Shown: positions 31,936 through 39,004 of the stretch, in pieces
How the letters are laid out: every line of letters begins with the position of its first letter
Position numbering within the stretch: position 1 is the first letter of the stretch
Source: Westiellopsis prolifica IICB1
GTDB lineage: Bacteria; Cyanobacteriota; Cyanobacteriia; Cyanobacteriales; Nostocaceae
DNA: 39,004 nucleotides
Direction of reading: 5' to 3'
NCBI RefSeq assembly: GCF_004323185.1
Contig: NZ_NAPS01000001.1
Location: 2,266,921-2,305,924, forward strand
Made by a program: the position numbers and the translations under genes
The notes under the pieces: generated by a model
Seen by the model: the letters and a program-made list of their open reading frames with translations, nothing else
The model's database searches: none
What the model was told of the DNA's origin: nothing

Positions 31936-33135
31936 GTGAAGAATAAAGTTTTATTCAAAGTACCAATTGCTCGATTTTTTGCCCTATTTATGCCAATAGC
32001 TTTATTGATATCTCCGACTGTGACTGGTTGTTCTGATAAATTGAATAATAATCACGTGTTTGCTCAATCTTCGCCAACCTCACAAAGCGATCGCCCTGAT
32101 ATAGCATCTACATATATATCTAATCAGGCTTCTTACAATGTGGCGATCGCAGATAATCTAATACTCACAGATTTACGGCGTCAGCGTCAAATACCCATCA
32201 AAGTTTCTTATCCAGAAGCACAAGGCAAGTTTCCCATAATTATATTCTCTCATGGAACCGGAGCTTCCAAAGATGACTACGCTGCTTTAACCCATTTTTG
32301 GGCTAGTAAAGGATATATCTGCATTCAGCCCACTCATGCAGATTCTATTGCTTTGAAAAAGCAACAAGGAGAATCTACTAACTTTAACGAAGCTGTTCGC
32401 GAAATTCTCACCGATTCCCAAGCATGGAAAAATCGCACTGCTGATATATCTTTTATTATTAGCGCTTTGAGTGGACTGGAACTGAAAGTACCTGAGTTAA
32501 AAGGTAAAATGGATAAGCAACGTATTGGTGTGGGTGGTCATTCCTATGGCGCTTATACTGCTCAGTTGATTGGTGGAGCTACCATTGATATCCCAGGAGA
32601 AACGAAAGGCCAAAGTTTCACAGATCCGCAAGTACGAGCGATTTTGTTACTATCTCCTCAAGGAAGCGGCCAGCAGGGACTGACTCGCAACTCTTGGACA
32701 AATCTCAAGCTACCAATGATGATGATGACTGGTTCTAGAGACAGAGGCGCTCAAGGACAGGGGCCAGAATGGAAAGAGGAACCATTTAAATATTCTCCTG
32801 CGGGTGATAAATATCTGGTTTTCATACAAGGAGCCACCCACTTCTCCTTTAGTGGTAGACTTGCTCAAGGCGGAGACGAAACTCAAACTCAAGCTCAAAG
32901 GCGACCCGGTTGGAGACTACGAGAACGCTTCGGTGTTGGACAAAGTGGTGGTTTGGGGGTTCGCAGACGCTTTGGTGGCGCTCAACAACAAGAAAATATC
33001 TTCAATTATGTAAAAGTTGCTAGTGTCAGTTTTTGGGATGCGTATTTGAAACAAGATACTCAAGCTAAGAATTACCTAAAATCTGATGGATTAAAGGCAC
33101 AAAGTAATGGTGATGTTTCCATTTCTTCCAAGTAA
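31936..33135 (+). CDS. Lipoprotein alpha/beta hydrolase (PAF-acetylhydrolase/chlorophyllase-like)
   Basis: A 399-residue lipoprotein. The N-terminal hydrophobic stretch ends in a lipobox VTGC with Cys32. The catalytic triad is visible: IFSHGTGASKDDYA (oxyanion region), Ser203 in GVGGHSYGAYTAQ, an Asp in MMMTGSRDRG, and His in IQGATHFSFSG. The family hydrolyses ester bonds of lipids or chlorophyll-like compounds. Near the end is a Gly/Arg/Gln-rich insertion (RRPGWRLRERFGVGQSGG) not usual in the family. GTG 31936 is the start because AGGAAG lies just upstream; an overlapping ATG reads straight into a stop. It is the last gene before a strong terminator, placing a membrane-anchored esterase outside the cytosol in the same transcriptional run as the exporter. 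Confidence 0.85.
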   Translation: MKNKVLFKVPIARFFALFMPIALLISPTVTGCSDKLNNNHVFAQSSPTSQSDRPDIASTYISNQASYNVAIADNLILTDLRRQRQIPIKVSYPEAQGKFPIIIFSHGTGASKDDYAALTHFWASKGYICIQPTHADSIALKKQQGESTNFNEAVREILTDSQAWKNRTADISFIISALSGLELKVPELKGKMDKQRIGVGGHSYGAYTAQLIGGATIDIPGETKGQSFTDPQVRAILLLSPQGSGQQGLTRNSWTNLKLPMMMMTGSRDRGAQGQGPEWKEEPFKYSPAGDKYLVFIQGATHFSFSGRLAQGGDETQTQAQRRPGWRLRERFGVGQSGGLGVRRRFGGAQQQENIFNYVKVASVSFWDAYLKQDTQAKNYLKSDGLKAQSNGDVSISSK

Positions 33136-33297
33136 TGTTACTATAAGAACATTTAGTGATGCTATTTGCTTGATAAATCCCTTGTCACAGCATTAACACA
33201 CTAGCAACAAACTATTGGCACACCAGGGTGATATTACTTGTATTTGATTCAGTGCGATCGCACCGATCAAATACATAATTATTTTTCGTAAAAGTGG

Positions 33298-33337
33298 TTC
33301 TCTCCTGGAAATATACAGGAGAGAATTTTTTATTTTT
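33298..33337 (+). terminator. Strong intrinsic terminator ending the PKS/exporter run
   Basis: TTCTCTCCTG (33298-33307) pairs perfectly with CAGGAGAGAA (33316-33325), loop of 8, followed by TTTTTATTTTT. It lies 160 bp after the lipoprotein hydrolase stop and is the clearest terminator of the plus-strand cluster. Confidence 0.9.
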
Positions 33338-33344
33338 AGTTTGT

Positions 33345-33518
33345 AGTAATACCGTTTCTTTGTGAAGCTGCGCCAAATTTTTTAATCTCTTATTTCTTGG
33401 CTACAACCCCCAATCCAAATTGTGGGGTTTTGTAGACATAAATTTTGTCCCAGACGCGATATATCGCGTCTCTACAGGATCTGTATTTGTATCAGATTTT
33501 TTGTGAAATGGTATTACT
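33345..33518. mobile_element. MITE overlapping the end of the sulfotransferase gene
   Basis: A 174-bp element with ends AGTAATACCGTTTC (33345-33358) and GAAATGGTATTACT (33505-33518), 13 of 14 bases complementary. It carries the palindrome GACGCGATATATCGCGTC. The right end contains the TAA stop codon (33514-33516) of the sulfotransferase, so the element inserted at, or trimmed, the gene's 3' end. Confidence 0.75.
33437..33482. repeat. Palindromic repeat GACGCGATATATCGCGTC, copy 2
   Basis: A nearly exact copy of the block at 5163-5208, including the flanks TAAATTTTGT and TCTACAGG. It is nested inside the MITE at 33345-33518. Confidence 0.85.
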
Positions 33519-34419
33519 CATATCCGAATTCTTGAGCCATCTTGATAACTTCAGGGGTAAAGCCTTGATTATCTGGACGCCAAGGTAAAGCTCCCTCAAG
33601 ATGGCTAGGTTTGATGGTAGAAGCACGATAAGCAGGTGATTTGAGAAAGTTGGGGTCATTTCCTAATTGAGCGCCGTAGGGTCCCAAACAAGCATAAGGA
33701 GAGTTTTCGGGATGCAACATGACCTCATAGATTGAATCATCCCAGGAAACATTTAACCATTTGCATAGTTGTTCAAAATGTGAGCGAGGATCACTTAACA
33801 AATCTTCTCCTCGCAAACGCATTTGTTGTTGAACAGGAATAGTACTTAAAAACTCCAAAATATTGCACTGCATTTTGTACCAAGAAACTTGAGGATCAAC
33901 AGTAGGTGGGTCTGTAGAATAGTCAATAGAATTAGCAACTATAGCCATTAACCCATCAGCAGTATTCATCATGGATTTTCCTTGGGTTTTGGGATGACGC
34001 ACAAGATGCAAATAATAAGCATTGGGAAAATAGTGGCGCATCCGGTTGAGAATATCTAACTCAGTTGAGTATGCCGGACTTTTATCTACAATGCGTAATG
34101 GTGCTACTTTGCGGCTCAGTTCTAGATATACTTCTCCTGTAGTTAAATGCAGCCTAGTTAATACCCAACGCCGTGCCATTTCTACTGATAAAATAGTTTG
34201 CTCACCTGCGTAGAGTTGGGCAACAGTACGCAACAAACCATGCATTTGAAACTGACGTATCCCCTTTAATCTATCTAACAGTTGTTCCAGAGTTTCGGTA
34301 ATGAATAAATTTAGTTCTGGCATCCCGTAAGCTTCGGGATGCTGACCTAGCATAGCGCAAATCAAAGACGTAAAAGAACGTGGGGAACCCAGAATAAATA
34401 GAGGTGGAGGTACGGACAT
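33514..34419 (-). CDS. PAPS-dependent sulfotransferase
   Basis: A 301-residue cytosolic sulfotransferase. The 5'-phosphosulfate loop is PLFILGSPRSFTSLICAML (GSPRSFTS at 11-18). The 3'-phosphate motif is YYLHLVRHPKTQGKSMMN, with Arg and Ser in the expected spacing. GEDLLSDPRSHFEQLCKWLN is the family's usual late block. It would transfer sulfate from PAPS to a hydroxyl or amine; lipid, polyketide or glycan acceptors are all possible. PAPS could come from the APS kinase at 11991-12569. ATG 34419 is preferred over a GTG 6 bases earlier. It follows the sialidase-like gene by about 10 bp, so the two form an operon. The stop codon lies in a MITE end. Confidence 0.88.
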   Translation of the reverse strand: MSVPPPLFILGSPRSFTSLICAMLGQHPEAYGMPELNLFITETLEQLLDRLKGIRQFQMHGLLRTVAQLYAGEQTILSVEMARRWVLTRLHLTTGEVYLELSRKVAPLRIVDKSPAYSTELDILNRMRHYFPNAYYLHLVRHPKTQGKSMMNTADGLMAIVANSIDYSTDPPTVDPQVSWYKMQCNILEFLSTIPVQQQMRLRGEDLLSDPRSHFEQLCKWLNVSWDDSIYEVMLHPENSPYACLGPYGAQLGNDPNFLKSPAYRASTIKPSHLEGALPWRPDNQGFTPEVIKMAQEFGYE

Positions 34420-34429
34420 TAACACAAAT

Positions 34430-35764
34430 TTAATTTGGTACTACTGGTTCTCTAGAAAGCTTCAAATTATCAGTAGTAATACTATGATTCAAAGCTTGAG
34501 ATGTAGTGTCTAGTTTCAAATTATAGTAGAGTAATCTTTGTTTGCCATCCAGCACAAATTGTTGAAGAAGGGGAAGCCATGATCCTACTCTTGTTGGTGC
34601 TTCAATTCTTGGACGTGTAAATTCTGCTGATGTGTTCAGAGACTCTTTTTTGGGATGTACTAACAGTGTACTAGTAGGGAAAGTTTTACCATAATCGGAG
34701 CTTTGCAATACTCTCACAAAACTCTGTTGATTATATGAAATCAATAATCTATTATCACCTGATACAGTTGCTTGCACATAAGCAACCGAAGAATCATTTG
34801 TCAGTATTCTGGGAGTATCCCAGCTTTGATTTTGCCGATCAAATCTTAGATATAATAACTGTCCTTGATCTCGTGTGGGGACATGGATATTTTCGAGTTG
34901 ATCAACAACTACATTGAAATGACTAGCATAAGGGTCTCTATCGGAGCCTGGTTGATGCTGAAATAACAGCTGTTCTGGCCAAGGTGTAGTTAATGACCAG
35001 TCATTCATCCGATATGCCCAGTTAATTGTATCTTGATTTGTATAAACTACACCCATCCTATCTGATAATCTGACTAGCTTTGCGCTTTTTGCTCTTGATG
35101 AGTTTACTGTTCCTAGAGTTAGTCCAGTATCTTGCCATGATGCACCATTAGTAGTGCTATATGAAGTTTTTATTTCAAACTGATTTGTTGTTAAATTCTG
35201 GCGAATAAAAGCAATCCAGAAGCGATTATTATTATCTACTGCTATAGTTGCATTGCTAGCGATATAATTAGCATCTTCATAGACTACGTTTGTTTGAATG
35301 GGTTGCCAAGTCTTATTTGTTGCATTGTAATGGAGGATGGAAAAGAAGATTTTACCTGTAGGGGAACTATAAGTTATAAATAGGTTACTGTTAGACAAAA
35401 ACCCATCAGGAGTTGACTCTTCATTGGTATTACTAATTGTACTCATAGCTTTCCATGTAGCACCATAGTCAAAGCTAGAATAAAGCACCAAGCTACTATT
35501 TGTTGAATTATTACCCTCGTTAATTATTAAATGCATTCCACCATCTTCAGTCAACCACATACGTTCTTGATGTCTGTAGGAAATCATTCGCTCTGAAGAA
35601 CTCTGAAGATTAGTAACCTTCCCCGCAATAACATTCGTATTACTCTGTGAATACTTTGCTTTTTCTAGTGAAAATTTATGGTTTTTAGTTGAACTAAATG
35701 CTGGATGATAAGGAGATAAGAGTAGTAATACACTTACAAAAACTAACGTATTTTTTATTTTCAT
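34430..35764 (-). CDS. Secreted sialidase-like (BNR/Asp-box) beta-propeller
   Basis: A 444-residue exported protein. The N-terminus MKIKNTLVFVSVLLLLSPYH followed by PAFSS is a classical signal peptide. Asp-box motifs typical of sialidases and related propellers occur at SSFDYGATWKAM, YSTTNGASWQDTG and QSSDYGKTFPTS. The arginine triad and Tyr/Glu pair of true sialidases could not be confirmed, so it may only bind glycans or proteins. ATG 35764 is chosen; an upstream in-frame TTG (35785) lacks support and would put polar residues before the signal. It lies about 10 bp upstream of the sulfotransferase and is probably co-transcribed. Confidence 0.8.
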   Translation of the reverse strand: MKIKNTLVFVSVLLLLSPYHPAFSSTKNHKFSLEKAKYSQSNTNVIAGKVTNLQSSSERMISYRHQERMWLTEDGGMHLIINEGNNSTNSSLVLYSSFDYGATWKAMSTISNTNEESTPDGFLSNSNLFITYSSPTGKIFFSILHYNATNKTWQPIQTNVVYEDANYIASNATIAVDNNNRFWIAFIRQNLTTNQFEIKTSYSTTNGASWQDTGLTLGTVNSSRAKSAKLVRLSDRMGVVYTNQDTINWAYRMNDWSLTTPWPEQLLFQHQPGSDRDPYASHFNVVVDQLENIHVPTRDQGQLLYLRFDRQNQSWDTPRILTNDSSVAYVQATVSGDNRLLISYNQQSFVRVLQSSDYGKTFPTSTLLVHPKKESLNTSAEFTRPRIEAPTRVGSWLPLLQQFVLDGKQRLLYYNLKLDTTSQALNHSITTDNLKLSREPVVPN

Positions 35765-35867
35765 TTCTGGTTTTGATTCTGCCAATTTTTAGGTCTATAT
35801 AGTAGCTGCACCTATGTCAAACAATTTTGAATTTTAGATTACTGTTTGAGTAGATGCGATAGCGTCT

Positions 35868-36037
35868 ACTGATATCTTGCGCCAGATTTTCATCCCGCCA
35901 ATAAATCAATTTATTGGCTAATAGCTAAAGTCAGATAAATCTGACTAGGAAAGTGTTTGAGTCCGTTGCAACCGACTTGTGCTATTGCTGCTAAAATTTA
36001 TTCTCTGGCGGAATATGAGTAGGTGCAAGATATCAGT
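35868..36037. mobile_element. MITE-like element with ACTGATATCTTGC termini
   Basis: A 170-bp element bounded by ACTGATATCTTGCGCC (35868-35883) and GGTGCAAGATATCAGT (36022-36037), 15 of 16 bases complementary. It contains two further palindromes, GCCAATAAAT/ATTTATTGGC (35897-35918) and AGTCAGAT/ATCTGACT (35929-35946). Confidence 0.7.
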
Positions 36038-36046
36038 CAATGGAAA

Positions 36047-36169
36047 ATGGAATTGACCTTCAGGATTTATCCTCAAGCCCAATTTGTGAATGCAACATTT
36101 TGTACAAGCGATCGCACCAAAATTTCAAAACACTTAATTGATGCTGTTGCTTTATACTGCTTGATTTAG
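36047..36169 (+). pseudogene. Short orphan frame, possible gene relic
   Basis: A 40-codon frame reading MELTFRIYPQAQFVNATFC, then DRTKISKHLIDAVALYCLI to a TAG. The composition looks protein-like rather than random, and it begins right after a MITE. I do not recognise it. It may be the tail of a decayed gene truncated by the MITE insertion, or chance. Confidence 0.3.
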
Positions 36170-36364
36170 AACAGAATCTAAAATTTGCTCTTCAATGCTA
36201 AAGTTTATACCTAATTAAACAAAATTCCGCTAAAGCTTTTTTGAGAGTAATAAAGATTACATAAATATTTTGCCGATATTTGCACAGACCGTTGGAGTAA
36301 TCTTTGAACGATTCGCTACTTAGCCCGCAAATGAAACTTTTTCTGAAACAAACAAATCTGCTAA

Positions 36365-36445
36365 GTTAGTCGGCAGGAATAAACCTAACTATATTACAGA
36401 AAGTAAATAACCCTAAAATCCTTACCAATGACCAATGACCAATGA
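36365..36445. repeat. Partial copy of the 6930-7133 MITE
   Basis: AGTTAGTCGG, then GGAATAAAC, TTACAGAAAGTAAATAA, CCTAAAAT and CTTACCAATGACC match the reverse complement of the right half of the MITE at 6930-7133. It runs into CCAATGACCAATGACC tandem repeats. Confidence 0.65.
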
Positions 36446-36449
36446 CCAA

Positions 36450-36761
36450 TGACGACCCCAAGGAGTTAGCTTTATTTGCTGTAATTGACGTTAATCCTTC
36501 TAGACTCGGTCATTACTCTTTGGAGTGCGATCGCACTCTAGCTGATAAGTACCTATGCAAAATTAATTAGACATTTTTTATTCTATATCCTTGATTTGCC
36601 AAACCAAAGAGGCAAACGAGATATATAAATAATTTTGCTTAACTACTTAAAAATGATGATACTACAGGCTAATCTATGCTCAAACTGTTAGGTTATAACT
36701 CTTCTTACTACTTTGAGAATAGTTATAACCTACATTTTTATTTAGATGAATAATGCTTTAT
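36450..36761. other. Gene-free stretch with a paired inverted repeat
   Basis: AGGTTATAACT (36690-36700) and AGTTATAACCT (36721-36731) form an 11-bp perfect inverted repeat, 20 bases apart, just beyond the 3' end of the peptide gene. No T-run follows on either strand. Nothing else convincing is present apart from a GTGCGATCGCAC palindrome near 36527. Confidence 0.5.
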
Positions 36762-36911
36762 CTAATAGACATTTGGTGAATATAGAAGAAGAGCAACCCC
36801 AATCACTAAGGGAAGTAATCCACCTTTTACATTGAGTTGTTCAGTTTGAGATAATTCTTCAATGTAGCGGTTAGCTTCAGGAATATTAAGGTCAGAGATT
36901 TTTATTTTCAT
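36762..36911 (-). CDS. Small peptide with double-glycine leader (bacteriocin-like)
   Basis: A 49-residue frame. The first 31 residues are charged (MKIKISDLNIPEANRYIEEL, then SQTEQLNVKGG) and match the double-glycine leader pattern LSxxEL(x)xVxGG used by C39-peptidase ABC exporters. The remaining 18 residues, LLPLVIGVALLLYSPNVY, are hydrophobic, with no Cys, Ser-rich or Thr-rich stretch for lanthionine or heterocycle formation. Cutting after GG would release the 18-mer. There is no strong Shine-Dalgarno. It lies alone between the sialidase-like and propeller genes. No PCAT transporter is in the window, but an HlyD-type adaptor is at 28599-31253. A bacteriocin, a signal peptide, or a small membrane protein are the alternatives. 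Confidence 0.6.
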   Translation of the reverse strand: MKIKISDLNIPEANRYIEELSQTEQLNVKGGLLPLVIGVALLLYSPNVY

Positions 36912-37120
36912 AATACAAAAGAGAAAACTATACATCTAACTGTTTTAAATTAGTCTAAATAAAGCCAAGAATACAACTATATCAACTAATTTTTTGAGAC
37001 TTAATTCAAATTATTATGTCTTCGGTTGAAGTGATTTTCCAATGTGTAGAGACTAATAGGTGCAACGTCTCTACATGCCTAAAATTATGACGAAAAATTC
37101 TTAACACCAAGCGTATTGCT

Positions 37121-38602
37121 TTATAAGTCCCAGTCGAATTTTCCTTGCCAGACTTCCAATCCACCATCAGGATTATCTACATATATCCATTTTCCATCTT
37201 TTTGGACTGCTACACGCGGGCCAAAAGGATTGGCTGTTCCGATGAATAGACCATGGGGAGTGGAAATAAAGTTACGGACTCCAAAATTATAGACATTGCC
37301 AAATCCTTGTCGAGTGACTGGTAGCCAGTTTTCGCCATCAAAGCTGCGCCATACTTCAAAACCACCTTGATGCTTGACGATTTCTTCTAAACCAACTCGG
37401 TTTAGGATTCTGACTGTTTTTTCTGATCTACCTTCTAAGGAGACATAACCCATAATATCACTCCAATCCATAGTCCCTGTGTACAGCCAACCATCATGTA
37501 CTCCCATTCTCCAGAGATAGCCATTACATAGACTATTGAATCCAGCTGCTAATCCACTTAAAGGAGATTTACCATCATTGCGGATGTCTCCCATAATCAC
37601 ATCCCAAGAACCATCATGGTGAATTCTGATCAGTTCAGCACCAGCTGGGCCTATTTTGTTGAGATGATCGTAACCACCATTTTGAATGCCAGTACCCACA
37701 TATAAGGCATCTTTAAAAACCATCATGCTGGTGGCAATTTGATTTAGACTACCACGACCTGCACCGTTAGAGATCACATTAGTCCAATGATAAGGAGGTT
37801 TTCCTTCTGCTTTGGTACGCCAGATTTGGAAACCTTTATTGTTAACAGTTCCAGCATAGAGATAATCTCCGAAGGGGTATAACTCGAAAATCGTGCGATT
37901 GTCAGGATCTCCAAAACTGCGATCGCTTGCAGCATACCACTCTCCTTTGGCAGGATCGCTACTTTCATAAACTTGAGTGACTCCAGACGTATTAGGATTT
38001 CCTCCCGCTGCACCGGTGGGAGCAGTAAATAAGCGTCCCTTGAAGGGAATTAATAAGCGCAAACTGGTAATTGGTAGACCCACTAATCCGGGTTCTGAGA
38101 CAATCTCAAAGTTTTTACCCTCGACCGTACGCATGATTAGCGGGCCATTGGCACGAGACCTTGACCAAGTGCTAACGTATAATCCTGGTTCTGGGTCTGA
38201 TTTGCCTTGAAATACTGCCATCCCACGATAGCCAAGGTCACGACTGAATTCATCCCCTTCTTTACCGAAGGTCATTGGAGCCTGAAAAACTCGTTCCCAA
38301 TGTTTGATGACTGGATTGTAGCGCCAGATTTCTGCTCGCGCCCAAGTTAGTTCAAATTCTGGTGAATAAACTGTATGAGGACATTCAACAGGCCAAACGT
38401 CTATGTTCACCTGTGGCATACTATGACGGATCAGACAAAAATTGGCACGAGTTGTTCCAACATACAAGTGTCCATTAAACCAAGCCATGGAATGAGCATA
38501 AGCATTATTTCCATCGCCAAAGCCGTTTTGGCAAATTTTACGGAAGTTAGCTTCACTTAATCCGGGGTTTGGTTCTGGATGAAAAATTCGCACCTGAGTC
38601 AT
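37121..38602 (-). CDS. Cytosolic beta-propeller protein of unknown function
   Basis: A 493-residue protein built of repeated beta-propeller blades. Recurrent blade elements are HLYVGTTRANF, YLYAGTVNNKGFQIWRT, ALYVGTGIQNGGYDHL, WLYTGTMDWSD, GLFIGTANPFGP and, between them, GGFEVWRSFDGENW and GGLEVWQGKFDW. No signal peptide or membrane segment is present, so it should be cytosolic. Conserved acidic/aromatic loops suggest ligand binding, but no catalytic motif is recognised. The ATG at 38602 follows an AT-rich repeat region. It is on the same strand as the sialidase-like protein and sulfotransferase, but 1.3 kb of non-coding sequence separates them, so a shared transcript is doubtful. Confidence 0.7.
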   Translation of the reverse strand: MTQVRIFHPEPNPGLSEANFRKICQNGFGDGNNAYAHSMAWFNGHLYVGTTRANFCLIRHSMPQVNIDVWPVECPHTVYSPEFELTWARAEIWRYNPVIKHWERVFQAPMTFGKEGDEFSRDLGYRGMAVFQGKSDPEPGLYVSTWSRSRANGPLIMRTVEGKNFEIVSEPGLVGLPITSLRLLIPFKGRLFTAPTGAAGGNPNTSGVTQVYESSDPAKGEWYAASDRSFGDPDNRTIFELYPFGDYLYAGTVNNKGFQIWRTKAEGKPPYHWTNVISNGAGRGSLNQIATSMMVFKDALYVGTGIQNGGYDHLNKIGPAGAELIRIHHDGSWDVIMGDIRNDGKSPLSGLAAGFNSLCNGYLWRMGVHDGWLYTGTMDWSDIMGYVSLEGRSEKTVRILNRVGLEEIVKHQGGFEVWRSFDGENWLPVTRQGFGNVYNFGVRNFISTPHGLFIGTANPFGPRVAVQKDGKWIYVDNPDGGLEVWQGKFDWDL

Positions 38603-38646
38603 CCTCTAACAGGATTTTGGATTTTGGATTTTGGATTTGAGAAAAC

Positions 38647-38810
38647 GGAATTGATATCAAGTTCGGATAATTTAGTTATACTTCCCACAGTCATTGCACC
38701 CCACCCCCAACCCCTAAGCGCACGCGCTTATGGGCGGTTTTGACGTTAGACAAAACCGGGGTGGGGTTCTCTGGGAATTATAAGTAATCAAGCGAACCTG
38801 ATATGATTCC
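38647..38810. mobile_element. MITE-like element with GGAAT...ATATCA termini
   Basis: A 164-bp element whose ends read GGAATTGATATCAAGTTCG and, reverse-complemented, GGAATCATATCAGGTTCG. A second inner pair, TATACTTCCCA and TGGGAATTATA, is also complementary. Inside is a degraded GC-rich hairpin (CACCCCACCCCC...GGGGTGGGGT) related to that at 8460. It lies upstream of the propeller gene. Confidence 0.65.
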
Positions 38811-38931
38811 ACAGAGGATAGAATTGCAAGACATACACAGTTCCTTCAGGGACTGCGTAAGATTTGATTCTTAATAATTTTTCAACATCTGAATCAATAC
38901 CACAGGATAAAAATCAGAAAATCCTCTAGAA

Positions 38932-39004
38932 GCAGCCGATGTATTAACATTGCAAGCCGATACATTAACATTGCAAGCCGATACATTAACATTGCAAGCC
39001 GATA
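38932..39004. repeat. 21-bp tandem repeat array, right edge
   Basis: A degenerate partial unit followed by three 21-bp units (the last cut by the window edge), each beginning ATTAACATTG with core CAAGCCGATAC. It is 17 of 21 bases identical to the unit at the left edge and in the same orientation. The fifth left unit (GTGAGCCGATAC) is intermediate between the two. Confidence 0.95.

Noticed and set aside
36453-36570. Plus-strand frame reading DDPKELALFAVIDVNPS
   Set aside because: Its first residues resemble DPKELA of the phosphodiesterase (near 27135), but the match stops after about eight residues and it emerges from CAATGACC repeats; chance is more likely.

Overview
The window looks like the chromosome of a filamentous cyanobacterium, probably Nostocales. 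It is AT-rich, dotted with the cyanobacterial GCGATCGC octamer, carries a plant-type ferredoxin gene, and its gaps are full of small inverted-repeat elements and short tandem repeats typical of that group. Everything here is read from the sequence; family names come from motif recognition and no database was searched.

Region 1 (1-9810) is mostly housekeeping and stress genes: ferredoxin, a secreted SpoIID/LytB-type cell-wall protein, a sulfiredoxin next to a Dps ferritin, a GrpE-like protein with a helix-turn-helix, a relic of a sensor kinase, a two-helix membrane protein, a DUF1350 hydrolase, and a response regulator fused to a PP2C phosphatase. Region 2 (9919-12569, minus strand) holds a STAS anti-anti-sigma protein, a histidine kinase lacking its sensor and phospho-acceptor half, a TPR protein and an APS kinase (PAPS synthesis).

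Region 3 (12962-33135, plus strand) is the centre of interest. It is a 15 kb three-subunit iterative PKS resembling polyunsaturated fatty acid and heterocyst-glycolipid synthases. The order is NMO-NMO-KS-AT-ACP, then KR-DH, then KS-AT-DH-PPTase-like. A free ACP and an alkaline-phosphatase-superfamily phosphodiesterase overlapping it by 4 bases follow. Next come a membrane protein fusing a dead M50-like domain to an HlyD adaptor, a coiled-coil protein and a lipoprotein alpha/beta hydrolase, and the run closes at a strong intrinsic terminator. The enzymes could make a long, partly or fully reduced acyl chain (two KS, two AT, one KR, two DH, one intact flavin reductase-like domain) that is perhaps released or given a head group by the phosphodiesterase and exported.

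Region 4 (33514-38602, minus strand) holds a sulfotransferase, a secreted sialidase-like propeller, a 49-residue peptide with a double-glycine leader, and a second beta-propeller protein. APS kinase on one side and sulfotransferase on the other suggest that the lipid product may be sulfated; this is inference.

Both edges of the window carry arrays of the same 21-bp repeat family in the same orientation. Several enzyme domains have lost textbook catalytic residues (first NMO, PPTase-like, M50-like), which makes the locus unusual.
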